Source: JAUWCL01 sp964599375 | Lineage (GTDB): Bacteria; Krumholzibacteriota; Krumholzibacteriia; Krumholzibacteriales; Krumholzibacteriaceae | Direction: 5' to 3' | Assembly: GCA_964599375.1 (NCBI GenBank) | Contig: CAZREW010000001.1 | Coordinates: forward strand, 267,923 to 331,922 | Length of the DNA stretch: 64,000 nt | Notes under the pieces: model-generated | Seen by the model: the letters and a program-made list of their open reading frames with translations, nothing else | Told to the model about the DNA's origin: nothing | The model's database searches: none | Shown here: positions 1-6,500 of the stretch, piece by piece | How positions within the stretch are numbered: position 1 is the first letter of the stretch | Layout of the letters: each line of letters begins with the position of its first letter | Program-made: the position numbers and the translations under genes

Positions 1-1
1 C

Positions 2-520
2 GAGCGGCTTCTGAGGTACGCGGTGAGATTCGGTCTCCTGCCCCGCGACCAGTGGAAAGGGATGATCGCGGCCAGAAAAGAGGTCCAGCGGGCCAGGAGG
101 CGTCTTGATAAGGAGAACGTGAGCGCACATGATGCGGGGACGATGCGCGCGGCCAGGCTCCTGCAGAGGCCGGGCGTAAGTCTGGACGACGTGGAGGCGC
201 TCCTGCCCGGCGGACCCCTGGGGTTGGGCAGGCGTGAGAGGGAGACGCTCGAGATCGACACCAAGTACAGGGGATATATCCAGAGGCAGGACAGGGCGGC
301 CGAAAAGTTCAAGAGGATGGAGAGAAAGCGGATCCCGGAGGACTTCCGGTACGGGGATATCGAGGCGATGAGCACTGAGGCGAGAGAGACCCTCGAGAAG
401 TTCCGGCCAGAGACTCTCGGAAAAGCGGCAAGGCTCGCCGGTGTAAGGAACGCGGACGTGTCGGTGCTCATGGTATTTCTCGAGAAGGCGGGGGCCTGGA
501 GGGGCGGCGATGAGGGATAG
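2..520 (+). CDS. mnmG: tRNA uridine-5-carboxymethylaminomethyl modification enzyme MnmG, C-terminal part (5' truncated by window edge)
   Basis: The reading frame is open to the left edge, so only about the last 172 residues are present. They match the helical C-terminal domain of MnmG/GidA, which binds tRNA and MnmE: the segments YRGYIQRQ, IPEDFRYGDI, RPETLGKAARLAGV and VSVLMVFLEK follow the family's order and spacing. With MnmE, MnmG builds the cmnm5 modification at U34 of certain tRNAs. The FAD-binding N-terminal domain lies outside the window. The stop codon overlaps the start of rsmG by 11 bases, the usual gidA-gidB linkage near the replication origin. Confidence 0.93.
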   Translation, partial: ERLLRYAVRFGLLPRDQWKGMIAARKEVQRARRRLDKENVSAHDAGTMRAARLLQRPGVSLDDVEALLPGGPLGLGRRERETLEIDTKYRGYIQRQDRAAEKFKRMERKRIPEDFRYGDIEAMSTEARETLEKFRPETLGKAARLAGVRNADVSVLMVFLEKAGAWRGGDEG

Positions 521-1130
521 GGCGCAAGAAACCTGGAATAGGGTGCTCGAGGAGCTCGGCGGGGCCGAACCGCCGGAAAAGCTCAGGGAATATGTCGAGG
601 AGCTGGTGATATGGGGCGCCCGCATCCACCTTACCGGAAGGGAAAAGATGGAGGGGGCGATTGCCGCCCAGATCTCGGATTCGCTGCTGATGCTGGAACT
701 CGCCGGGGACGGGGGCGATATCGCAGATATAGGCGCGGGAGCCGGGTTCCCGGGGGTCGTATGGAAACTCATGCGGCCTCGCTGGAGGGTGACTCTCTTT
801 GAGAGAAAGCAGCGCCTTGCCTCGTTCCTGGCCAGGACCGCCGCCGTGCTGGAGCTCGAGGGGATCTCGGTGATAGCGGAGGACGCCGCGCGCTACCAGG
901 CCGCCGGCGGATTCGATGTCGTCACTTCAAAGGCGGCCGGACGCCTTGGCGAAGTGCTTCCCCTCGTGGCCGGGCTGCTACGAAGCGGTGGGATATACGT
1001 CACTGCAAAGGGCGAGGGATGGGAAAGCGAAATGTATGAGGGATCGGGGTTCTCGCTAGCCGGGAGGATCCCGCTCGGGGGGGGGAGGGGCGAGGCGATC
1101 TCGCTCGTCCCGGACCGGGAGGAGACCTAG
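510..1130 (+). CDS. rsmG: 16S rRNA (guanine-527-N7)-methyltransferase RsmG
   Basis: A 206-residue protein of normal length for RsmG/GidB, the SAM-dependent enzyme that methylates G527 in the 530 loop of 16S rRNA. The SAM-binding glycine motif DIGAGAGFPG lies near residue 70. The segments NRVLEELGG and GARIHLTG at the N-terminus and FDVVTSKAAG near residue 135 fit the family. It overlaps mnmG and is followed immediately by two parS palindromes, so the classical mnmG-rsmG-parAB arrangement is kept apart from one inserted lipoprotein gene. Confidence 0.95.
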   Translation: MRDRAQETWNRVLEELGGAEPPEKLREYVEELVIWGARIHLTGREKMEGAIAAQISDSLLMLELAGDGGDIADIGAGAGFPGVVWKLMRPRWRVTLFERKQRLASFLARTAAVLELEGISVIAEDAARYQAAGGFDVVTSKAAGRLGEVLPLVAGLLRSGGIYVTAKGEGWESEMYEGSGFSLAGRIPLGGGRGEAISLVPDREET

Positions 1131-1144
1131 TTTCACGTGAAACA
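1129..1144. promoter_or_regulatory. parS centromere site 1
   Basis: The sequence AGTTTCACGTGAAACA contains the perfect 14-base palindrome GTTTCACGTGAAAC, the core of the nearly universal ParB-binding parS site. It starts inside the rsmG stop codon. A cognate parB lies 2.2 kb downstream. The site should be where ParB loads and spreads as a CTP-dependent clamp. Confidence 0.92.
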
Positions 1145-1152
1145 CTCGTGGC

Positions 1153-1168
1153 TGTTTCACGTGAAACA
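1153..1168. promoter_or_regulatory. parS centromere site 2
   Basis: TGTTTCACGTGAAACA is a perfect 16-base palindrome, one base away from the canonical Bacillus parS. Its centre is 24 bp from the centre of site 1. An in-frame ATG for the downstream lipoprotein begins on the last base of this palindrome. It has no ribosome-binding site, so the gene most likely starts 96 bases later. Confidence 0.95.
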
Positions 1169-1263
1169 TGCATTCCTCGAAAGACCACGATTTTTTCATT
1201 GCTTTACACCTCTGCTGTTCATATAATGCCGCAAGCCCCACTATATTTCTCCAGGAGGCGTCC

Positions 1264-2475
1264 ATGCGAGGCAATATCAGTTATATCTTGATGTTACTGT
1301 TCTTTTCCACAACGGTCACGCTGGTTCCGGGATGTGATGAGACTCTCGATTTCGCGAACAACCCTCCTGGCGGGCTTTCCATATCCAGGGACAAGTGCTA
1401 TCTCGGCCCGAATGATACCGTCGTTCTGACCGGTCAGGCCACTGACAGCGATGGAGACGAGATAAGCTACAGCTGGACCGCCGGGGAGGGCACGCTGACT
1501 CCCGCGGACGGGAAGGGTCAGGTCGTCTCGTGGCGGGCGCCAGACAGCCACGGCACATACAGGGTCACCCTTCACGTCACAGACGGGCTCGACTCTGCGG
1601 CAAAGGGGATAGATCTCGACGTGGGGAGGAATCTCGACATCCTTCACGAGGGCGGAATCCTCGACCAGACCGACTATCCCTACATAGTTCCGAACGCGCT
1701 GCCGCTATATATAAGCGAACTGATCTCCATCACGATCCAGGAGGGCGTGACGATCGTCTTCAACCAGGGTACGGGCGGGCTCAATGTAAGCGGCACGCTG
1801 ATAATCAACGGGACAGAGCAGAACAGGGTCCTCTTTACGCCTAACGTATGCCCGGGTGACGACCGCGTCTTCGGCGGGATAGAGTTCAACGGGGACATGG
1901 CGTCCGGGACTATGAGCTACGTCACGATAACATCCGCAGCCGATGGTTTAGCTGTCAAGGATGGCGCATCGCTGACGGCCGACAATCTCATCCTGGACCG
2001 GGCGTCGGGCGCGGGGTTGTCGGTGGAATCCGCTGCCAGCGCCACCATTTCGGACGCGAGGATATGGGATAACGGTTCAGGCGTATACGTCGCTAACGGC
2101 ACGCTGCATATGAGCAATGCGACAGTTAGATACAATGTGAATTACGGCTTCTCGATGATCCGTACCGCCGGCGTCTTCGATGTCGATATCACGGACTGCG
2201 AGATCGCGAACAACACGCAGAACGGGTTCGTCCTGGCAGGCGATGCGAGCCCGGTGGTGCACAATTGTTCGATATTCCTAAACGGCCCGACGATGGAGGA
2301 CCTCAGGACAGTGAGGTTCATCAACACGTATTATGGAATGACGCCCGTCGACATGACGGGGAATTTCTGGGGCGTTACAGAAGCGTTCGAGATACAGGCG
2401 CAGATAATAAGGGAAGGCGCGAACGGCACCGTGGACTTTTCCGGATGGCTCACAGAGGAACCTTCCGGCAACTGA
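1264..2475 (+). CDS. lipoprotein with PKD/Ig-like domain and right-handed parallel beta-helix
   Basis: This 403-residue protein begins with a hydrophobic signal peptide ending in LVPGC, a slightly unusual lipobox with Pro at -2. The start was chosen because AGGAGG sits 5 bases upstream of this ATG; a longer reading would begin inside parS. Residues about 35-115 look like a PKD/cadherin-type Ig fold (TDSDGDEISYSWTAG, YRVTLHVTDG). Residues about 160-380 carry short beta-helix rungs of the pectate-lyase/NosD type (GTLIINGT, MSYVTIT, DCEIANNTQNGF, HNCSIFLNG), ending with NFWG. It probably sits in the envelope and may bind carbohydrate, but no enzymatic residues can be named. Its position between rsmG and parA is unusual. 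Confidence 0.8.
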   Translation: MRGNISYILMLLFFSTTVTLVPGCDETLDFANNPPGGLSISRDKCYLGPNDTVVLTGQATDSDGDEISYSWTAGEGTLTPADGKGQVVSWRAPDSHGTYRVTLHVTDGLDSAAKGIDLDVGRNLDILHEGGILDQTDYPYIVPNALPLYISELISITIQEGVTIVFNQGTGGLNVSGTLIINGTEQNRVLFTPNVCPGDDRVFGGIEFNGDMASGTMSYVTITSAADGLAVKDGASLTADNLILDRASGAGLSVESAASATISDARIWDNGSGVYVANGTLHMSNATVRYNVNYGFSMIRTAGVFDVDITDCEIANNTQNGFVLAGDASPVVHNCSIFLNGPTMEDLRTVRFINTYYGMTPVDMTGNFWGVTEAFEIQAQIIREGANGTVDFSGWLTEEPSGN

Positions 2476-2500
2476 CGGAGAAGAACAGGACGGGAGAGGA

Positions 2501-3328
2501 ATGGGAAAGGTCATAGCGATCGCCAATCAGAAGGGCGGCGTAGGCAAGACGACGACGGCGGTAAATTTGAGCGCCAGCCTCGGAGTGGCGGAGAAAAAGG
2601 TCCTGCTCGTCGATGCCGACCCCCAGGCGAACGCGAGCAGCGGGCTCGGGGTAAGGCTTTCAGAGGGAGAGGACACGATATACGAGGTCCTGATAGGAGA
2701 GGCCCGGGCGAAGGATATAATACGGGACGCGGGCCTTATAGACCTTCTGCCCTCGCACCCGAAACTGAGCGGAGCGGAGATCGAGCTCGTCTCCCAGATT
2801 GCGAGAGAGCAGAAGCTCAAAACAGCCCTTTCGGGAGTGACCGGCGACTACGACTTCGTCATCATAGACTGCCCCCCGAGCCTAGGGCTGATAACTCTGA
2901 ACACGCTCACGGCGGCAGATTCGATCCTAATACCGATACAGTGTGAGTACTACGCGCTCGAGGGCCTCAGCCAGCTCCTAGGCACCATCAGGATGGTGCA
3001 GAAACATCTCAACCCCGACCTCAGGATCGAGGGCGTCCTGCTGACGATGTTCGACAAGAGGCTCCGTCTTTCGGGGCAGGTCGCCGACGAGGCCATCTCG
3101 TACTTCGGGGAGAAGGTCTACGAGAACATCATACCTAGGAACGTGAGGCTGAGCGAATGCCCGAGCTTCGGCAAACCGGTGATCCTATACGATGTTCAGA
3201 GCAAGGGAGCGAAGAGCTACCTCAAGCTTGCCCTGGAAGTGATCGAGAAGCAGGACCAGCATCACGACGAAAAGCGCTCCAGGAGGGGCCGCCCGCGTAA
3301 AGAGGCCCTGGCTGGAGAAGGAGTCTGA
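2501..3328 (+). CDS. parA: chromosome-partitioning ATPase ParA (Soj)
   Basis: A 275-residue MinD/ParA-family P-loop ATPase. The deviant Walker A motif KGGVGKTTTA lies at residues 10-19, the DADPQANASSG motif follows near residue 40, and the Walker B strand DFVIIDCPPSLG near residue 118. ParA binds the nucleoid as an ATP dimer and is driven off by ParB-parS, segregating the origin region. The last about 25 residues are a charged tail (HDEKRSRRGRPRKE) resembling an AT-hook, which might strengthen nonspecific DNA binding (inference). The stop codon is one base before the parB start. Confidence 0.97.
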   Translation: MGKVIAIANQKGGVGKTTTAVNLSASLGVAEKKVLLVDADPQANASSGLGVRLSEGEDTIYEVLIGEARAKDIIRDAGLIDLLPSHPKLSGAEIELVSQIAREQKLKTALSGVTGDYDFVIIDCPPSLGLITLNTLTAADSILIPIQCEYYALEGLSQLLGTIRMVQKHLNPDLRIEGVLLTMFDKRLRLSGQVADEAISYFGEKVYENIIPRNVRLSECPSFGKPVILYDVQSKGAKSYLKLALEVIEKQDQHHDEKRSRRGRPRKEALAGEGV

Positions 3329-3329
3329 C

Positions 3330-4181
3330 ATGAAGAAGGATGTCCTGGGAAGAGGGCTCGAAGCGCTCCTTTCGACAGACCTCAAGGAGAGCGTGTCTGA
3401 GACTGAAAGGATCAAGGAGCTCGATATAGAGAGGATCGATGCCAACCCGCACCAGCCCCGCGAGCGTTTCGACGACGCCCATCTCACCGAGCTTGCCGGG
3501 TCGATCAGGGAGAACGGCGTTCTGCAGCCGGTCGTCGTTCGAAGAGCCGGGGATAGGTACCAGCTGGTCGTCGGCGAAAGGCGCCTGCGAGCGTCGAGGA
3601 TGGCGGGAAAAGCCACGATTCCCGCGATAGTCCGGGATATCGAGGACGATGATTCGCTCAAGTTCGCCCTTCTGGAGAACCTCCAGAGGGAGGACCTCAC
3701 GCCGGTCGAGGAGGCGCGGGGATACGCCGCGCTGAGGGACGGGTTCGGCCTCTCCGTGAAGGATGTCGCCGGGATGATCGGCAAGGACAGGAGCACGGTT
3801 GCCAATACCCTCAGGCTTCTCAACCTGCCGCCGCGCGTGATAGAGTTGCTCGAACAGGGCAGGCTGACGGCAGGTCACGCGAGGGCGATCCTCGCCGTCG
3901 AAGGAGAGGCGGCACAGGTGGAATGGGCGGAGAGGGTCGTCTCCCAGGGATTCACAGTGCGTGATATCGAAGTGGCCGTGCCCGCGAAGAAGGAGCGCCG
4001 GCAGGCACGCAGGCAGCCGGACCCGGAGCTTGCCGCCGTCGAGGAGAGAGCCGAGATGAGGTTAGGGACAAGGGTGAGGATAACTCCAAGGCGCAAAGGC
4101 GGAGTCATCTCGATAGAGTATTATTCGAACGAGGAGCTCGAGGCGATACTGGAGAAGATGGGAGTGGAGACGGAGATGTAG
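3330..4181 (+). CDS. parB: chromosome-partitioning protein ParB (Spo0J), parS-binding CTPase
   Basis: A 283-residue ParB. The N-terminal CTP-binding/CTPase domain contains NPHQPRERFDD, QPVVVRR and the signature GERRLRASRMAG. The ENLQREDLTPVEEARGY segment leads into the helix-turn-helix LSVKDVAGMIGKDRSTVAN that reads parS. The C-terminal about 60 residues form the dimerisation domain. Two near-consensus parS sites lie upstream of parA, so the whole parABS system is present in 3 kb. The gene follows parA with a one-base gap and is clearly co-transcribed with it. Confidence 0.97.
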   Translation: MKKDVLGRGLEALLSTDLKESVSETERIKELDIERIDANPHQPRERFDDAHLTELAGSIRENGVLQPVVVRRAGDRYQLVVGERRLRASRMAGKATIPAIVRDIEDDDSLKFALLENLQREDLTPVEEARGYAALRDGFGLSVKDVAGMIGKDRSTVANTLRLLNLPPRVIELLEQGRLTAGHARAILAVEGEAAQVEWAERVVSQGFTVRDIEVAVPAKKERRQARRQPDPELAAVEERAEMRLGTRVRITPRRKGGVISIEYYSNEELEAILEKMGVETEM

Positions 4182-4212
4182 GAGCCCGCGGGCTCAGTCT
4201 CCCTGCGAGGAA

Positions 4213-4992
4213 ATGGACAAGGATACATTTACAGTCATAGTCGTGCCGCACGATCCGCAGAAGACGCGGAACTACAAGGTCCCGTACAGGCTGTTCTACG
4301 TCCTCGTTACTCTGGTAGCGATCGGCCTGGTGGCCATGGTCATCTTTCTGGCCACGTACGGGAAGCTCCTGATAAAGGCGAGAGAATCTGTCCTGCTGGC
4401 CGGGCAGGTAGAGGAACTTACAAAGAGAAACGCGCAGATAGGCGAAGTCGTGCGCGATCTCTCCGAGCTCCATGCTATGGACCTGAAGGTCAGGCGGATG
4501 CTCGGGGTCGACATCGCGGCAGAGGACAGCCTCGCGCTCAGCAGGGCGCAGGAGACCGAAGAGCAGACAGACGGAGATGTGCAGATCGGTAAAGAACAGA
4601 TGCTCAGGTCGATCCCCAGCTTCTGGCCGGTGCGCGGATATATCACCAAGTCATTCAACATTGCCGGCGGCAGGGGCGACGCGGACTATCATCCGGGCCT
4701 CGACATAGGTGTCGATAGGGGTACGCCGGTAAGGGCCGCGGCCTCCGGATATGTCGAGGAGGCGGGGTGGGACGACACGTACGGATACTTTGTAAAGATC
4801 GACCACGGTTACGGCATAAAAACACTTTACGGACACAACGACAGACTGGTAGTAATGAGGGGCGAAAGAGTCGGCAGGGGGCAGACGATCGCCTATTCCG
4901 GCAACAGCGGAAGAAGCACGGCGCCTCACCTGCACTTCGAGGTGATTCAGGACAACGTGAATGTGGATCCGTTGAAATACTTGTTGAAATGA
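4213..4992 (+). CDS. membrane-anchored M23 (LytM-type) peptidoglycan endopeptidase
   Basis: A 259-residue protein with a short cytoplasmic N-terminus, one transmembrane helix (residues about 25-50), a coiled-coil stalk with RENAQIGEV-like heptads to about residue 110, and a C-terminal LytM/M23 domain. All zinc and catalytic positions are present: His160 and Asp164 (YHPGLDIG), His208 (YGHND), and His239/His241 (PHLHFEV). It should cut peptide cross-links in peptidoglycan on the periplasmic face. It is followed directly by a bactofilin gene; M23 proteases encoded next to bactofilins are known partners in cell-shape control (for example LmdC-BacA). Here the pair is co-linear with parAB. Confidence 0.9.
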   Translation: MDKDTFTVIVVPHDPQKTRNYKVPYRLFYVLVTLVAIGLVAMVIFLATYGKLLIKARESVLLAGQVEELTKRNAQIGEVVRDLSELHAMDLKVRRMLGVDIAAEDSLALSRAQETEEQTDGDVQIGKEQMLRSIPSFWPVRGYITKSFNIAGGRGDADYHPGLDIGVDRGTPVRAAASGYVEEAGWDDTYGYFVKIDHGYGIKTLYGHNDRLVVMRGERVGRGQTIAYSGNSGRSTAPHLHFEVIQDNVNVDPLKYLLK

Positions 4993-5034
4993 GGACGGAT
5001 TACAATGAGAAAGGCAGCGAAGAAAGGGCTCGCA

Positions 5035-5475
5035 ATGTTCGGGAAAGAAGGTGAGAGCATGGCTGACGAGGGAAAGATGAATTCGATCATCGGCAAGGGA
5101 TGCAAGGTGAACGGGACGATAGACGTCCAGGACGGGACCCTCAGGATAGACGGCGATTTCGAGGGTAACGTCAACTGTCCCGGCGGGACACTGGTGATCG
5201 GAAAGGGCGGAACGGTCAAGGCCGACATAAAGGTATCGAACGCGGTCGTCGGCGGAACGGTCCACGGAAACATCGACGCCAGGGAAAAGATCGAGCTTCA
5301 GGCCGGGTCGCGCCTCGAGGGAGACATCAAGACCAGAAGGCTCGTCATCGACGAGGGCGTATTCTTCGAGGGCTCGTGCAAGATGAGCCCGGACGGGAAG
5401 CCGATGGCATCACAGCCCGCGCAGCCCGAGATGAAGAAGGAAGAAAAGGAAAAAGCCGGAGTCTGGAACAAGTAG
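5035..5475 (+). CDS. bactofilin (polymer-forming cytoskeletal protein, DUF583)
   Basis: The protein has a central beta-helix of repeated six-residue rungs (GKGCKVNGTI, GTLRIDGDFEGNV, GTLVIGKGGTVKADI, NAVVGGTVHGNI, RLEGDIKT), the bactofilin signature, and a charged disordered C-terminus. The start MFGKEG was chosen because bactofilins commonly begin MFGK, where the short N-terminal stretch acts as a membrane tether, and an AAAGGG lies 6 bases upstream. An ATG 30 bases further upstream with GAGGA before it is an alternative, giving 156 residues. Bactofilins polymerise without nucleotide into membrane-attached filaments that place peptidoglycan enzymes; in Myxococcus they also organise ParABS. 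Confidence 0.93.
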   Translation: MFGKEGESMADEGKMNSIIGKGCKVNGTIDVQDGTLRIDGDFEGNVNCPGGTLVIGKGGTVKADIKVSNAVVGGTVHGNIDAREKIELQAGSRLEGDIKTRRLVIDEGVFFEGSCKMSPDGKPMASQPAQPEMKKEEKEKAGVWNK

Positions 5476-5503
5476 AGCGGCCCGGCGGCAGAAGAAGAAA
5501 GCC

Positions 5504-5517
5504 GTTTCACGGGAAAC
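5504..5517. promoter_or_regulatory. degenerate parS-like half-palindrome
   Basis: GTTTCACGGGAAAC differs from the parS core by one base (GGG for GTG). It lies just past the bactofilin stop, 4.3 kb from the two good sites. It may be a weak ParB site or simply a chance palindrome. Confidence 0.4.
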
Positions 5518-5560
5518 GGGCAGGGACACGTCGCCCGCGGAGGCAAGATCATATATTAAA

Positions 5561-5592
5561 AGGGGGCGCAATAAGCGCCCCTCTCTTTTTTC
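5561..5592 (+). terminator. Rho-independent terminator of the parAB-bactofilin operon
   Basis: GGGGCGC (5563-5569) pairs perfectly with GCGCCCC (5575-5581) around an AATAA loop and is followed by TCTCTTTTTTC. An A-rich stretch on the left side lets it also serve the convergent hsp20 gene. Confidence 0.9.
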
Positions 5593-5608
5593 AGTCAGTG
5601 GCCCGCGT

Positions 5609-6055
5609 CTACTTGACTTCGACCTTGATCTCTTTAGGCTTCTCGGGCTCGATCTTCGGGATCCCGAGCCTGAGCACGCCGTCCTTGTACTCGGCCTCGA
5701 TATCGTCCGTCTTCACGTTCTCGGGAAGCGTGAAGGCTCTCTGGAAGGTGCCGTAGCTCCTCTCGCAGATGTGATAGTTCGCCTCCTTTTCCTCCTTTTC
5801 GAACTTCCTCTCGCCTTTGATTGTCAGGATGTTGTCGCGGACCTCGATATCTATCTCGTCTTTCTTCATGCCGGGGACCTCGGCCGTGATCTCGAACTTG
5901 TCTTCGAGCTCTTCGACGTTGACCCTCGGGGTCCAATCGAAGTTCTGGAGGTCCATCCTTCTGCGGTCCATCCCGAAGAAGTCGTCGAACATCTTCTCGA
6001 AATAGTCGTGGTTCACGGGAAGGCCGGTTCCGGGTTTCCATCTTACCAGTCTCAT
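5609..6055 (-). CDS. small heat-shock protein, Hsp20/alpha-crystallin family
   Basis: A 148-residue protein with a short N-terminal arm, a central alpha-crystallin domain (VNVEELEDKFEITAEVPG, DEIDIEVRDNILTIKGER, YGTFQRAFTLPENV) and the A-x-x-x-G-V-L motif as YKDGVLRLGIPK, ending in a Lys/Glu tail. It is an ATP-independent holdase for unfolding proteins. The start was set at MRLVRWKPG because AGGAGGT lies 6 bases upstream; an ATG two codons earlier touches the ribosome-binding site. It is convergent with the bactofilin gene across a shared terminator. Confidence 0.94.
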   Translation of the reverse strand: MRLVRWKPGTGLPVNHDYFEKMFDDFFGMDRRRMDLQNFDWTPRVNVEELEDKFEITAEVPGMKKDEIDIEVRDNILTIKGERKFEKEEKEANYHICERSYGTFQRAFTLPENVKTDDIEAEYKDGVLRLGIPKIEPEKPKEIKVEVK

Positions 6056-6136
6056 GTCCATACCTCCTGTTTCTTTCCGGATCTGTGATCCGAGTCTGTT
6101 TCCTCCACAGATATAAAGCATGCCGTATGCCAGAAC

Positions 6137-6165
6137 TGCCTGCCATCAGGCAACACTATATTATA
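6137..6165 (-). promoter_or_regulatory. putative hsp20 promoter -10 box and leader hairpin
   Basis: On the minus strand a consensus TATAAT (6160-6165) lies about 105 bases before the hsp20 start. Just downstream is a perfect inverted repeat TGCCTG-ATGG-CAGGCA (6137-6152), which would fall at the very start of the transcript. No matching -35 hexamer is obvious. No CIRCE element (TTAGCACTC-N9-GAGTGCTAA) is present. Confidence 0.45.
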
Positions 6166-6257
6166 TAAGATGATATGTGAATGGTCCTGAGCGGATGATA
6201 TGGATTTCAAGGCAAAGCCGGCCTTCTTGCAAACTACGACACTGTCAGAAATAACAT

Positions 6258-6281
6258 ACTGGCAGCGCCAAAACTGCCAGT
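6258..6281. promoter_or_regulatory. 8-bp perfect inverted repeat, operator-like
   Basis: ACTGGCAG and CTGCCAGT are separated by 8 bases, and a third half-site TGGCAG follows at 6283-6288. The element lies in the space between divergently transcribed hsp20 and the S9 peptidase gene, so a repressor site is possible. A short mRNA hairpin is the alternative. Confidence 0.4.
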
Positions 6282-6500
6282 GTGGCAGATTGATGTGATG
6301 CCTTCGGGCAGGGGCCTGGAGCGGGCATGCCCGCGTAGCGTCCCCTGGAGGCGCAAAGGGCGAAAAACTATGGAACATATATCGTTTTTACCGTATAAAG
6401 TAGTACTGAACATGATCGATGAAGGCTGAGCAAGGACGGACGGCACCGGCCGGGCGGAGCCAGGCACTGCAGGCGGCCAGGGCCGCCCGAAGGAGGAAAA

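Larger units (their letters stand above)
6056..6500. other. intergenic region between divergent genes, no protein gene seen
   Basis: This 445-base stretch holds the hsp20 leader, the two inverted repeats listed separately, and a GC-rich block (about 6300-6360) with a GGGCATGCCC palindrome. A weak rightward promoter may lie at TGGAAC (6371-6376) - 17 bp - TATAAA (6394-6399), about 100 bases before the S9 peptidase start. Nothing else could be supported. Confidence 0.5.

Noticed and set aside
1168..1263. N-terminal extension of the beta-helix lipoprotein starting inside parS
   Set aside because: No ribosome-binding site, no signal peptide at that end, and it overlaps a perfect parS palindrome. 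The ATG at 1264 has AGGAGG and a signal peptide.
5504..5517. Third functional parS
   Set aside because: One mismatch in the central CG-TG core and distance from the tandem sites make it doubtful. It was kept only as a low-confidence feature.
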